Shown piece by piece: positions 1 through 11,826 of a stretch of 64,000 bases of DNA. Both the position numbers and the translations under genes were made by a program. Position 1 is the first letter of the stretch. Each line of letters opens with the position of its first letter. The DNA is from Vanrija pseudolonga. Lineage: Eukaryota > Basidiomycota > Tremellomycetes > Trichosporonales > Trichosporonaceae. Where the stretch lies: contig NC_085853.1 of NCBI RefSeq assembly GCF_020906515.1, positions 62,001-126,000 on the forward strand, read 5' to 3'. Below the pieces are notes generated by a model, which saw only the letters and a list, made by a program, of their open reading frames with translations, ran no database searches and was not told where the DNA came from.

Positions 1-395
1 GCACCGCCTGGCGATCGTCGGCGGGGCGACGTGCTACTGCCTCTCTGGCGCGGCGATCGGGGGATCGGCTGGGGAGGTGTCAGCGGTGCTGATCCGCGAC
101 TGGGCGGCACGCTGCGGCTTACGAGCTTCTCTCTGTCCGCGCCACCGTTGACATCGCACGGCAGGCCGTAGCTCGCGCACCGCTTGCATGGGTGCCCGAC
201 TGCCGCAGAGTCAAAATCGCACCGAATCTTGCGCTGCTTGCAGTGTGTGCATGCCTTGCGCGTTCGGAGGCGCTTGAGCGGCCGTCCACTGCTGCCGCTG
301 CCGCCGTAGTGGTCTGCGTCGTGCCGTCCCGAGGTGCCGAGGCTCCCTGGCCCATTGTCGTCGCTCCCGCTGTCTGAACGGTTCGCCGATGGCAT
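1..395 (-). CDS. Zn(II)2Cys6 transcription factor, N-terminal part (runs off left edge)
   Basis: The minus-strand frame opening at the ATG at 393–395 gives a Ser/Gly/Asp-rich leader, a basic stretch, then a complete binuclear zinc cluster: RKACTHCKQRKIRC, a spacer, then PCKRCASYGLPC (about residues 48–82). All six cysteines have GAL4-family spacing. A canonical intron is likely at 122–69 (GTAAGC…GCTGACACCTCCCCAG). Its 54 nt are a multiple of three, so retention would also keep the frame. The gene continues beyond position 1, so the regulatory domain is not seen and the target is unknown. GAL4-type proteins are nuclear DNA-binding regulators that often control neighbouring catabolic genes; which genes this one controls is not shown. 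The DNA-binding domain is certain, the exact start less so. Confidence 0.85.
   Translation of the reverse strand, partial: MPSANRSDSGSDDNGPGSLGTSGRHDADHYGGSGSSGRPLKRLRTRKACTHCKQRKIRCDFDSAAVGHPCKRCASYGLPCDVNGGADREKLVSRSVPPSRGSAPLTPPQPIPRSPRQRGSSTSPRRRSPGG
69..122 (-). other. Predicted intron in the Zn2Cys6 gene
   Basis: Read on the minus strand it begins GTAAGC and ends CTGACACCTCCCCAG, the donor, branch point and acceptor used by most introns in this window. It is 54 nt and in frame. Confidence 0.55.
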
Positions 396-1507
396 TGTGC
401 GTCGGGGATTGCTTTCTTCACGATGAACTGTGCGTTCTTAGGGATAAGATATGCCAGTGGCGACGACGTGGCGACGGATATCCACGCTCAAATGTTTGTT
501 TCGTAAACGTGTAGCAACGATATAAGTTGGAGCGAGCAGAGTAGGCGAGGGGGGTGGAGCAACAGTCGAGGCAGGCAGCGGCATCGCGGCATCGCGGCTT
601 CCGGCTACTTTTTACCCCCGCAGCACTATCGCACATCGCCGCGACGATTGATGCTGCTGCTGTGGCCCTGCTGCTCCTCTTGCTCTCGTCTGACAAGGAC
701 GAAAGAAAAGAGCAGCGGCAACGGCTTACAAAGCACGCAATCGCGTGTGCATGTGACCGGCAGTGGCAGATCGATGCTCTGTTCTTGAATCCATTGTGAG
801 ACCCAAGGCCTCGCGAGTCCGGTCCATACCGGCGCCGGAATCCCGTCCACCCCTCTCGTCCGCGACGACGACAACGAGCTGATATCGTGCTTTCTCTGCG
901 GCCGGACCACGTTTCTTAGAGGCTGGATCTACGCTCGACACCGGCTAACCGACGCTGTATCGGTGTCTGACGCCAGACGTCGAGCTGTTGCACAATTCTC
1001 GGCCTTCTGCCTCCACTTCAAGCTCTCCTTTCAGCCAAAGAACAACTCGCTGACTAAGGGGCCGACGGACTGTCTCCACCACTCGCGTCGCATCTCGGCC
1101 GTGATTCCCCCAATCACGATCAGTTGCCTCGGGCTTGGTTGTGGAGATCCCACGTATTCCCGTGACTGTGTTACTGACTGTGTCGAGGGTCGTACCAGGG
1201 CTCGTCGGACTTGGCAAGAGAGGCAGTTGGGTCAGGATGATCCGGAAAGATCCAGCTGAGCCTGCAGCTGAGCCTGGCTGGATCCTGAGCAGCGACGAGC
1301 CATTGACACGTCTGTACGCCACATGGCCAGCATCTAACTACCTGGATTTGCATTGACACTTCTGACGCTTGTTGTTCTCTCCTTCTGTGTATTGTTCTCT
1401 CCCTTTCGTGTGACGACTCGGCGATCCTTGTTCCATTTCCGTTGTATGTGCTCTCTAGCAGCAGCGCCTTCCGTCAGCGCCCGTCCCGCGTCCCGCGCCC
1501 ACATACC
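396..1507. other. Intergenic region without a recognisable gene
   Basis: Short frames on both strands are low-complexity and show no splice-linked continuation or domain motif. A CTG/CTC-rich tract lies near 650–690. The left part must hold the promoter of the minus-strand zinc-cluster gene; I see no clear TATA box. Confidence 0.5.
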
Positions 1508-2050
1508 TTAGCCAGACCTGCTGAGACGCCTGGCCCTCATGCGCGAGTCGAGGCGGCAGACCTGGTCGGCAAACTTGTCGTAGTCGTCGTTCCAGTCCCA
1601 GTCGATCTGGACGAGCGCGTCCTTGATGTCGCTGTTGAGGCCGCGGTAGAACCACTTGTTCTTCTTGCCGGGCTCCTTGTCGTCGTTCCAGTCGACCTCG
1701 CGCGCATAGTTCTCGAACCGGGTGCGGTAGTGCAGCGCCGTGCTGTTCTGCTTGAGCTTCTTGAGCTGCTGGAACGCGGTCGCACACGGGTCCGGGTCGC
1801 CGTACTTGGCCCGCAGGTCCTCGACGAACTGCTCGTAGCTGTCGCTGTGGTCCTCGCGGTGCATCGCCCACTCGAGCGCCCCGCCCCGCAGGTGCGACGT
1901 CGCGAAGATGACCTTTGCACGGTCGGACGGGAACGTCTCGGGCTGGTGCTTGAAGGTGCGCTCCAGCTCGGCGAGGAACGGGCCAATCTTCTTCTTCTGC
2001 CCGCCAAACGTCTTGGGGACCGAGTCAAAGTCGCTGTCGCTGTCTGACAT
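1508..2050 (-). CDS. Isolated retrotransposon gag-like protein (Ty3/gypsy-type gag domain)
   Basis: This 180-residue frame starts with an acidic MSDSDSDFDS leader and then shows a gag-family fold: a phenylalanine-rich entry, the hallmark ATSHLRGGALEW, a helical middle with LKKLKQNS, and an RLDSRMRARR tail. Such domains occur in LTR-retrotransposon Gag and in domesticated gag-derived genes. No CCHC knuckle, protease, reverse transcriptase, integrase or LTR pair is visible nearby, so I read it as an isolated gag fossil or a co-opted gene. The frame looks whole across the domain. It shares the HLRG-x-ALxW motif and order with the frame at 17762–18743, so the two are probably related. Age cannot be set from one copy; the open, GC-rich coding suggests it is not very old or is under selection. 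Confidence 0.7.
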   Translation of the reverse strand: MSDSDSDFDSVPKTFGGQKKKIGPFLAELERTFKHQPETFPSDRAKVIFATSHLRGGALEWAMHREDHSDSYEQFVEDLRAKYGDPDPCATAFQQLKKLKQNSTALHYRTRFENYAREVDWNDDKEPGKKNKWFYRGLNSDIKDALVQIDWDWNDDYDKFADQVCRLDSRMRARRLSRSG

Positions 2051-3894
2051 GATGCTAGAGTTATGGATGCTCTGTGGGATTGTGAGGAGGTGATGCAGTG
2101 TTACTGGCAATGCTCAGCTGTGCTCGTGTGCAGCAGACAATGAGTGGGCTGGGCGGCCTTGCTGGGCTGCATCTCGCCATTGGGTGGGTGGAACCGGTTG
2201 CGGAGGTGGCGGACACGGTCTCGTGATCTCGTGACGTCGTCCAAGACCACCTAAACGGCCCTCCCATCACATGACTGACAACGAGGCCTTTTGATTGAAC
2301 AGAGACAATGGGTCAACGGGAGAGCGAGGTGCCGTATTGTTGAGGATTCACGAGTTATGGACGCTGAATGCGATCTCCGCTGCCAGGACGGCGTACGGCC
2401 GTATGGTCTGTAGTTGTCGAGTTGGATGCCGATGCCGCCGCCGCCACGAGGGCTCCGTGGGGTGCTGAGACAGACAACTGCGCCGCTAGCTCGCCGAGCC
2501 TGTCGTCATCAGCGGGCCGTTCCTCACGCCGTTCGAAATACTTTGCGAACAACCCACGTATGCTCGTTGGCTGCATACCGTTCGTGTCGACGGTCGCCGC
2601 ACCCTAGCCTCGCTCACCGCAGCAGCGGAGCCGACTCCGAGCCGCCGACTGCCGCACTGCCACCCCGCACGCCCGCACCTCTGCCGCCTCCACCGCCTCC
2701 GCCCCCCACGTATCCCCCCTCCCCCACTCAGACCCCTCTCCTGGCTTTAGTCACGTAACCGCCGTCAAACGCCCTGTCTGCTCGCACCAAGCGCCACGCG
2801 CCGAAGTTGATCCTCGGCGGCGGCGAACATTGCCCACCGGCGCCGAACCGAGTCGGCGGAGTGGCCTCGCCGCTCTGCTCAGGGCGACAGCATACAGCCG
2901 ACAATGCCGCCCTACACCGTCGCACGATTGCGGCGTCAAGACCCAATGGCGAGGGTGCTATGACACCAATATCCCCACCAGTTGTCAGAGCCAGTCACCG
3001 CCTCCGTCTAGCGAGCTGGCCAGACCGAGAAGGCCGAACGTTGGAGCCTATGTCGGCGTTGGCTCGCGGGGCCCTCTTCTAGCGCAGCGCTGTCGCCTCT
3101 ACAGCCGAAACTTGGGCCGTTGGTCCGACTATAGCGCGCACAAAAGATCTACTAGCATGCGAGCCGCGGCCCAATATGTTTGTAACTTGCTTTCCCCGGT
3201 GCGTTTTTGTTTTCGATTCACAGTCGTTTATCGAACCCATGTGTCATGTCTTTCTGCGCCGGTGCTCCTTTGCGCAGCCAATCCCGTAGGAAAGTAGTCG
3301 CCGACCCTTGGGAACCGATAGATCCGACGACCTGCTCCCTCTGCTCGTGTGCGGCAATGGCCCCCAGCCAAGCTGCGCCAGAGGCGGGGAGGGCAGCTAA
3401 ACGAGCCTGGGGGACGCCGAGAGCTGCGGTTACCCCAGGAACGCAGATGCCAACTAGCCACTCACGACGAGCAGACGTGTTTATTTTGAGCAACTGTCTC
3501 AGGACACGCACCCCACATGCTCAGGTGTTATTCGAATTAACCGTCAGCGCGCAGCGCGGTAACGGTCAGCAAACTGGCAGCTGGCAGCTGCGGCTTACCC
3601 AAGGTGGCAGCGGCTCGAGTTGCTCGCTCGACGACGACGGCGCTAGCTCTGCAGACAGTCAGCTGCTCCCTCCAATGGGCTTGGGCTGTTGACGGACCAG
3701 ACCAGCGAGCCAGAGCCGCAGTGGACGGAGCGAGCCCCGCGTGCCCCACCGATTGACAAAAAAACGGTGCGACATGTCGAATGCGGGGCAGTAAACTCGA
3801 ATGACTCAGGTCGTTGTGCTGGAGCAGCAGCGGTATAAAGCCGAGATGGGGGGACTGAGACACACGCTGCCTCTCACCCACACAGACTCGCACA
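2051..3894. other. Long intergenic region; promoter of the MFS gene at its right end
   Basis: No convincing gene is seen in 1.8 kb. A pyrimidine/CCGCCT-rich tract lies at about 2670–2745. The right end holds a TATA box at 3834–3839 and a TGACTCA (Gcn4/AP-1-like) site at 3802–3808, both upstream of the permease start at 3895. Confidence 0.5.
3834..3839 (+). promoter_or_regulatory. TATA box of the Dal5-type permease gene
   Basis: TATAAA lies 56 nt upstream of the chosen ATG. A TGACTCA element, the consensus bound by Gcn4-type bZIP factors, sits about 30 nt further upstream. Binding is inferred from the motif only. Confidence 0.55.
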
Positions 3895-5633
3895 ATGGCA
3901 CCAAAGCAGGTACAGCTGAGCGAAGCGCTCGAAAAGCAGGTGGTCGCGCACATTGACCACGCGGCGGTGCACGATGACCACTCTCTCGCCGAGGCGACCA
4001 CCCGCGCCACCGACCCCGAGAAGGGCAGCGTGCACTCGCACGGCGCCGAGGGACAGGCGTACCGCGAGGGCCTGGCGCGCGCCGAGCGCCGCCTGCTGCT
4101 CAAGCTCGACCTTGGCATCCTGCCGTTCGCCGTGCTGCTCTACCTCTCGGCCTACCTCGACCGTGGCAACCTGTGAGTGGCGTGGCTGGGGAACGAACGA
4201 GTTTGCTGACACCTCCCTAGGGCCAACGCCCGCCTTGCTGGCCTCGAAAAGGGCGTGCTCGACAACAAGGACACCAACTACTCGATCGCGCTTTCGTGTT
4301 TCTTCATCACATACATCGTCTTCTCTATCCCCGGCACCCTGCTCGCCAAGCAGATCAACCCGTCGTGGTCGATCTCGGCCGGCGCCATGATCTGGTCGAT
4401 TGCCGCCACGTGCCAGGCGGCCGTTATGAACCCCGCCGGCCTGTTCGTCTGCCGTCTGTTCGTCGGTATCGGCGAGGCCATGTTCGGACAGGCCATGGCC
4501 CTCCACCTCTCGTACTGGTACACCAAGGAGGACCTGGCCAAGCGTATTGGTCTTTTCATCTCGGCCGGCTCGCTGTCTGGCGCGTTCGGCGGTCTCATCT
4601 CGTTTGGCGTCACGTCCATCAAGCACGCCCCGATCGCCAACTGGCGTATCCTCTTCCTCATCGAGGGCTGCCCCAGTGTGCTCCTCGCCATCTGCGTCTT
4701 CCTCTTCATGCCTTCCCGCCCCGAGATCTCGCGCTACCTCTCCGAGGACGAGCGCACCCTCTGCCTCACCCGTCTCAACCGCGAGAACCTCCAGGACGGC
4801 TCAATGGGCATCGACTGGCGCGGCGTCCGCCGCTGTCTCACCGACTGGAAGACGTACGTCGTCAGCATCATGTACTCGTGCATGAACCTCACGCTTGGCT
4901 CGGTCGGTGGTTTCCTTCCGGTGAGTTGTGCACCATGCCTCCTCGTACCCGAAGAAGCATCTAACCCCCACTCAGACCATCATCAAGGGCTTTGGATACT
5001 CGAACGCCCGCGCCCAGCTCATGACCGTGCCCCCTTACGCCGTCGCCCTCGTCTTCATGCTCCTGTTGACGACCTACTCGGACAAGGTCCAGTCGCGCGG
5101 TATCCCCGTCATGGTGCCGTTCACGCTCGGCATTGTCGGCTGGGCTGTCCTCCTCGCTGTGCCCGTGCTCCACGCCACGCACGCCGAGTTCTCCGGCCGC
5201 TACTTTGCCTGCATCTGCATCGTCACCGCCGGCTACACCAACATCCCGCTCATCATGGGTAAGTGTGGCACCGCGCCCCGCCGGATCATTGTTCCACGAG
5301 CTAACGCCCCGCGCAGCTTGGCAGTCGGGCAACACTGGTAACCAGTCCCAGCGTGCCACTTCGCTCGGCATGCTCAACTCGCTCGGCCAGTGCCTCTCGC
5401 TCGCGGCCGCCTTCCTCTTCCCGTCCAAGGAGGGACCCCAGTTCCGCAAGGGCTGCATCGTCAACCTCGCCTTCCAGAGCGCAGGCCTCGTCATTGCGCT
5501 CAGCATGACCCTCTACTACCGCTGGGAGAACAAGCGCCGCGACCGCGTCGAGGGCGGCCGCCCTCCCAAGGGTACTCCTCTCAACGTGCTCGAGGAGCAC
5601 GACCTTGCCACTGGATTCCGCTACGTTGTGTGA
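3895..5633 (+). CDS. MFS permease, Dal5/allantoate-type (anion:cation symporter family)
   Basis: Exons 3895–4172, 4221–4920, 4976–5258 and 5317–5633 join in phase to about 525 residues. A hydrophilic N-terminus of about 75 residues precedes the first membrane segment with LSAYLDRGNL, the family signature (Y-x-D-R-x-N). Next come the helices with FFITYIVFSIPG and FVGIGEAMFGQAM, a W-R-I-L-F loop, a central cytoplasmic linker and a second half of about six helices. The tail is short and charged. Family members import allantoate, nicotinate, vitamins or small organic anions at the plasma membrane with protons; the substrate cannot be read from sequence. Length and helix count fit a whole transporter. 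The gene lies tail-to-tail with the tRNA/epimerase pair. The start is supported by a TATA box 56 nt upstream. Confidence 0.9.
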
Positions 5634-5918
5634 GCTACTACTTCCTGGGGTCAAAATTGGTCAGATGTATCGTCAGGATATGAGCAAACAGATGTATTTG
5701 TTGTCATCGCGCGTGAGAATCGTTCGGACGCAGTACAGACGCAGTACAGAGTTACGGGAGGGGATAAGGACGGTCCAGAGGGACGCGGAGGGAGCAACAG
5801 CTCGCTCAGGGCCAAGAAAGGGCCAGCAAGTCGAACGTCGACTACCGTGGGCGAGTTGAGCTCCCTGAACCCTCAAAAACGACCGGGATGTGCAATTTTC
5901 GTCGCCGTTCAAGGCCAT

Positions 5919-6018
5919 GCCCCCATGGCGCAGGTGGTTAACGCGAGGGTCTCATATTCGTTATGAGCGTCAATAGACGTGAAATCCCTAGACCTGAGTT
6001 CGAGTCTCAGTGGGGGCA
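5919..6018 (+). tRNA. tRNA-Met (CAT), elongator type, with an intron
   Basis: The 5' GCCCCCA pairs with TGGGGGC before the discriminator A. The D arm is GCG/CGC, the anticodon loop is CTCATA-A and the T arm is CTGAG-TTCGAGT-CTCAG. Anticodon CAT lies near 5956. About 27 nt between positions 37 and 38 form the intron (roughly 5958–5984), leaving a 73-nt mature tRNA. The U31/U39 pair next to the anticodon loop matches the pattern I recall for yeast elongator tRNA-Met. The TTCGAGT loop argues against initiator tRNA. A Pol III terminator TTTT follows at 6025–6028. The tRNA body overlaps the predicted 3' end of the epimerase-like gene on the other strand. Confidence 0.88.
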
Positions 6019-7444
6019 ACAAGCTTTTGCCAGTGCGAGCTGGTGCTGCTATCGTTTTGGCGAACGAGCTTGAGACGGTTTGACGACAACGAGACGGTGC
6101 CGGAGAACTGGCGAAGGACGGCTTCACGCTGCACACAGAGGGCGCGGGCGGCAGCTGATATGCTTGGGAAGGGCGTCGGATCTGCGCTGGGCACGAGGCC
6201 GCGGGCGTGCAGGCATGAGCCGAGGACCGAGGCGAGGTCGTGCCATGTGACGTGGGATGTTGCCGCGAAGTAGTACCCCCCGGTGGTGGTGCCCGTGTCG
6301 GTGAGGGGAGGTGATGGGTATGGTGCGAGGGGGGTGGAGGAGGGAGGTGAAGAGGTGCGTTGTGGTCCAGAGACGGAGGGGGCTAGGTGTGATAGAGTGG
6401 GATATGGCGAAGACGGGGAGATGGCGCGCGTGGATGAGGCGGATGGGGAGGGGTATGGTGCAAACCGCGCAGACCGCGATGGGGGGGAGCGCGATGGAGA
6501 CGCTGGAGATGTCGACGAGCGCGGTACAGAGGAGCGAGATGAAGAAGAGTACAATGCAGAGGTCGACATCGTGAGAACAGCAAGAATGTACTCTGCGAGG
6601 ACGTCGACATGGACCGTCGCCCAGCCCTGCCTCGTCAGCTCCACCTCATCACAAGCGAGCGCCCTACCTCGTCTCCCGGCAGCACATACATCGCCGCCCC
6701 GCTCTTGAGCGCGGCCTGGACCAGGCGCCCGACATGGTTTGATGCACGGTTTCCGCATCCGCGCCCCAGGCCGTCTAGCAACCGCTCAGCACACCCCAAC
6801 GACAAGCACTCACGGACGAGCGGCGCCACGACGACGTGCGGCACGATGCCGCACGCCCTAGCGGTCTCGAGCACGCTCAACTCCACGTCGCGCGACGGAC
6901 AGCGCGTCGCGTCGCGCTGCAATGCCTCGACGTCGTCGTTGTCCGATACCGACGCGTGGGGCCAGCCTGTGGCGCTGGAAAAGGACTCGCCACGGCCGAG
7001 CTGGACGCGTGAGCCGCGCATCCTTCTCGACAACTTACACAGATGTAATGTTTTTCCTGCGCAGATTCGACGCGCGCAAGCGCAGAGAGGAGCATACGGT
7101 GGTCTGACCATTCGCCACGCGCGAGGTGGACAATCGTCGTGACTGTTGTCGGTGTCAGGGGAGCAAAGTCGCAGGAAACACACTGTTACGCTCGACGATC
7201 ACCTTGGCCAACGGCCCAGCCTCCTCCAGACTGCCCAAGATGGGCACGCCGCCCGCCTTGATCACGTCGGGCGACCAGCGCGACTCGCGGACGAGGCAGT
7301 AGACCATCATTTGGCGCCTGGTGCGGCGGAGGTCGGTGGCGAGTGCTGCTAGGAAGCTGCCCCCGCTGCGTGTCAACGGCCTGTCTCCGTCGTCACGTAC
7401 ATGTACCCCGTCACGCCGGTCACCAGTATACTTCGTGTGCTCAT
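5988..7444 (-). CDS. NAD(P)-dependent epimerase/NmrA-like (extended SDR) protein
   Basis: Six exons (7444–7401, 7365–7190, 7142–7039, 7000–6814, 6774–6668, 6626–5988) join in phase to about 418 residues. The start MSTRSILVTGVTGY plus the next exon IGGSFLAALA forms a Rossmann TGxTGYIGG motif (residues 5–17). Later come DDVEALQRDA, a conserved block around APLVHGLGRGCGNR, the motif WATVHVDVLAEYILAVL and the C-terminal GYYFAATSHVTW block. Family members are cytosolic NAD(P)-binding oxidoreductases or regulators; the substrate is unknown. About 90 Ser/Pro/Thr-rich residues sit between the last two blocks, where relatives have a short loop. This could be a true insertion or an unrecognised intron. 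The final ~10 codons run into the tRNA-Met gene on the opposite strand, so the C-terminus is the least certain part. Introns are only 35–47 nt. Confidence 0.75.
6025..6028 (+). terminator. Pol III termination signal of tRNA-Met
   Basis: A run of four T residues starts seven bases after the discriminator base of the tRNA, the usual place for RNA polymerase III termination. Confidence 0.6.
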
Positions 7445-10259
7445 CGTCGTCGTGGTTGTTATTGTTGTTGTGTATGCTACGTGTACGCTCGGCTGCTGCA
7501 GCAAGGCTATGGGCGTGGAATCCGTCCACTTGCCCTCGCTCGCCTCTTGAATCTGCTTTGACGAGCCACCGGCCCACCGGTCCCGGTGAGTCCCATGACT
7601 GTAGCTAACACACTCGCCCTGCCCCCTGCCCCGCGCACCTGGGCCCACCTGGCCACGGGGGCCCCCGACTCGACCCACTCCGGCTAGCTAGACGATGGAG
7701 GATAGCAAAATGTCTTGTTGCGGAGAGCAACGACACGACGACGCTGTTATCGAATCTGTGATTTGGCTTATCGCATCGGCGGCAGCTTCGGCCGTGGCTG
7801 ATTGCGGAGGACGCTATGGTCATGTGGCCAGCTGTTGCTGTCACAGGCAGGTACATGCGGGCACATGTGCGGTCGGGATCGACGTGCCAGTTGGCATGAC
7901 ATGACGTCGAGACGTGGCACAGGTGCACAAGTGGGTGGCAGTCATGCGGCGAGTCCGATTCGTGCTCCCGCCCGCCCTACACGACTGCGGTCGACGACGG
8001 CGAGACCGAGGTCATGGCGCGACTGTGAACGCCGATTTCCACGGATACGGAGCCACAGACCGCGCATTGTTTACAGCGCGCACGCACATTCGGAAACTGG
8101 GTACTTACATGCACAGTGCACGTGGGTGCGAGCGTTTGTAGTTCCTTCCGGCGTCCGGAGCCCGGTGAGAGCGGGGCAGTAACTCACGACGCAGCCGATG
8201 GCGTGATGCCGCCTCCCTCGTCCACCTCGAGACTCGAGACGAGCACCCCACGTGAGGCAGGGAGGGGCCAAGGAAACAGCGACGGCGATACCCCGACGAG
8301 TGCGGGGAAGCGTGGAGGTTGGGCACCGAGTCAGTCGGTCGTCGGCGCCGGTGGCCTGCCCTCGGCGTGCCTGCCACCAAGGCAGAGTGGACGCACCTCG
8401 TAGCGAGCTCAGTACATACGATAGATCCGGCCTCGTCCCTCGTTAGATCCGACACCGAGCCCTTTGCACTTGGACATGGTGGAGACATGCCCCGACGTGG
8501 CGCGTAGACCCGAGGCTGCGGGCAAACGAGCACCCGACGGGCCAGAGAGTCGGGTGTACCTTCACCGTTCCCAACTGCCATCCGCCCGGCCATGCTGAGC
8601 TCGAGCACGTGGCGTAGGTCGCTCTACAGCTCTACCTGATAGATAGATATGCTTGGACCCGAGGCCTAGGTCTGACAGTGGACGGCGCGCCCATCGCTGG
8701 CCGCTGCACACAACGCCAGTGGAGGTTGGACCCGGTGGCCGTCGCACCAGGTGGACGCGACGCAGTCACAGCCTCGAGTTCTTCGGGTTGCTGCCTCGTC
8801 AACGGCCGATCTGCTGGGACGATGCGATGCACTCATATATTTACATATCTCGTGGGCAGCCCGCGGCCCCGTCCATCACATCCGCAGCCCTCTCCACATC
8901 GCAAACACACATAGGAACAATGCGCGCCGTTTCGCCCGACCCAAAGCACGACATTGGAGGCTAAAGCGCGGCTGCTGCTCGCAGCACAGGCGACACGACA
9001 GCCGCTAGCCTGCGCACATTGCCAACGTCGAGCCGACCTAGAGAGCTAGAGCTTGTCGCGCGCCGTGACGCAGGAGGACCCGCTCGGCTTCGTGATGGCT
9101 CCGACGACAGCGGACACGACGGTACCCGCTGATCTGGATCGATCTGGGTGGGTTCGGCGCAGCTGTAGATCGATCCGATCCGCACCGCCCAGCGGCAGCG
9201 GGGCAGCATCACCGCTGGCCGCGGCCTCGGTCGTCGCTGCACGGCTCGCCGAGTTGCGTGCTCGGCGCGAGGCGCGGGGCATCTACCCCGCACCCCACAT
9301 CGGGATTGCGATTGGCCAGCGCGTACTGGCTGGGTGCTGGATGTAGCCGGCGACCACCGACCGCATAGGACGACGACGGCGGCCAGCTCGCGCACCGCAC
9401 GCACGCACACACACAGTGCACGCCCACGGACCCGGTCACGACATACCACGACGACGACGAGCGAGATCAGCAGCAATGCCCATCAATCATGCCAGCAGCG
9501 GTGGAACGAGAACTGGCAAGACAGCGGTAGGATGTACGACGCAACACCGACCAGCCAGGGATATATTCCGAAGGCTTCCGTATCGCCCTGGAGACGACTT
9601 CGGGACGCACACCGGAGGCCGGAGGAGTCGGCCGGGGGAGAGGAGGTGTGATGGACTCGACAGTGAGTGAGTCGCCTCTTAACCTCGCATGCACGGCTGC
9701 AGTGTCGTCACGTAGCTGACAGTCCCGAGGCAGCATCACGTCGTCGCGTCGCGGTCATGCTTGCGTTGTTGTGCAGCACGCGTCGTGGCAAGACTCGTCG
9801 CTGTGGTCACTGTCCGCGGCAATGCCCCTCTTGGCGAGTGTGCCGATTCGAATGGCGCAATCGGTTCAGGCATGCCGAATCTGTCACTGCAGCCGGCCTG
9901 GGATCTCTGCAGCAGCTCTGACAAGGCAAGGCTGCTGCTAGGTCCATGCATGCTGCCCTGGGTCACTGCCGACCTCTGGCGACACAGCCGGACCAGCCGC
10001 CCCGCCCGCCCAGCGCGCAAAGTGGCCGCGCGCCAAAAGTCGACCAAGAGCAAAGAGTGATCACGCCATCTTCGAGCGAGGCAAGGCAGCTCGACGCTGC
10101 CCTCCTCGTCCTCGTTGCGTGATACGTACGCCGATTGTCACTTGCTTGGCGGAACGGCTCGTCTTCGCCCCCGCTGGCCCTGCTGTCCCCGGCTATATCA
10201 GTGGCCATGCATCGATCCTGACCTTGCTTGTTCCCCATCACACCTAAAACCTCACTACA
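7445..10259. other. 2.8 kb intergenic region without a recognised gene
   Basis: Only short, low-complexity frames occur on either strand; none shows a domain motif or joins by canonical introns to something recognisable. A TATA-like CTATATCA at 10193–10200 lies 60–65 nt before the sulfhydrylase start and is its likely core promoter. A short CA repeat occurs near 9405–9416. Confidence 0.45.

Positions 10260-11826
<1,567 letters not shown>

Noticed and set aside
1442-2047. Plus-strand 201-residue frame rich in Val/Leu
   Set aside because: Antisense shadow of the gag-like gene; it has the VV/LL-rich composition expected from reverse reading of GAC/CTC-biased coding.
8105-8608. 167-residue frame in the 7.4–10.3 kb gap
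   Set aside because: Low complexity, Arg/Ser/Pro mixture, no motif, no introns joining it to a conserved part.
9397-9420. Short CACACA repeat as a CRISPR-like or telomeric array
   Set aside because: Too short and a simple dinucleotide repeat; no spacers. CRISPR arrays are not expected in a fungal nuclear genome.
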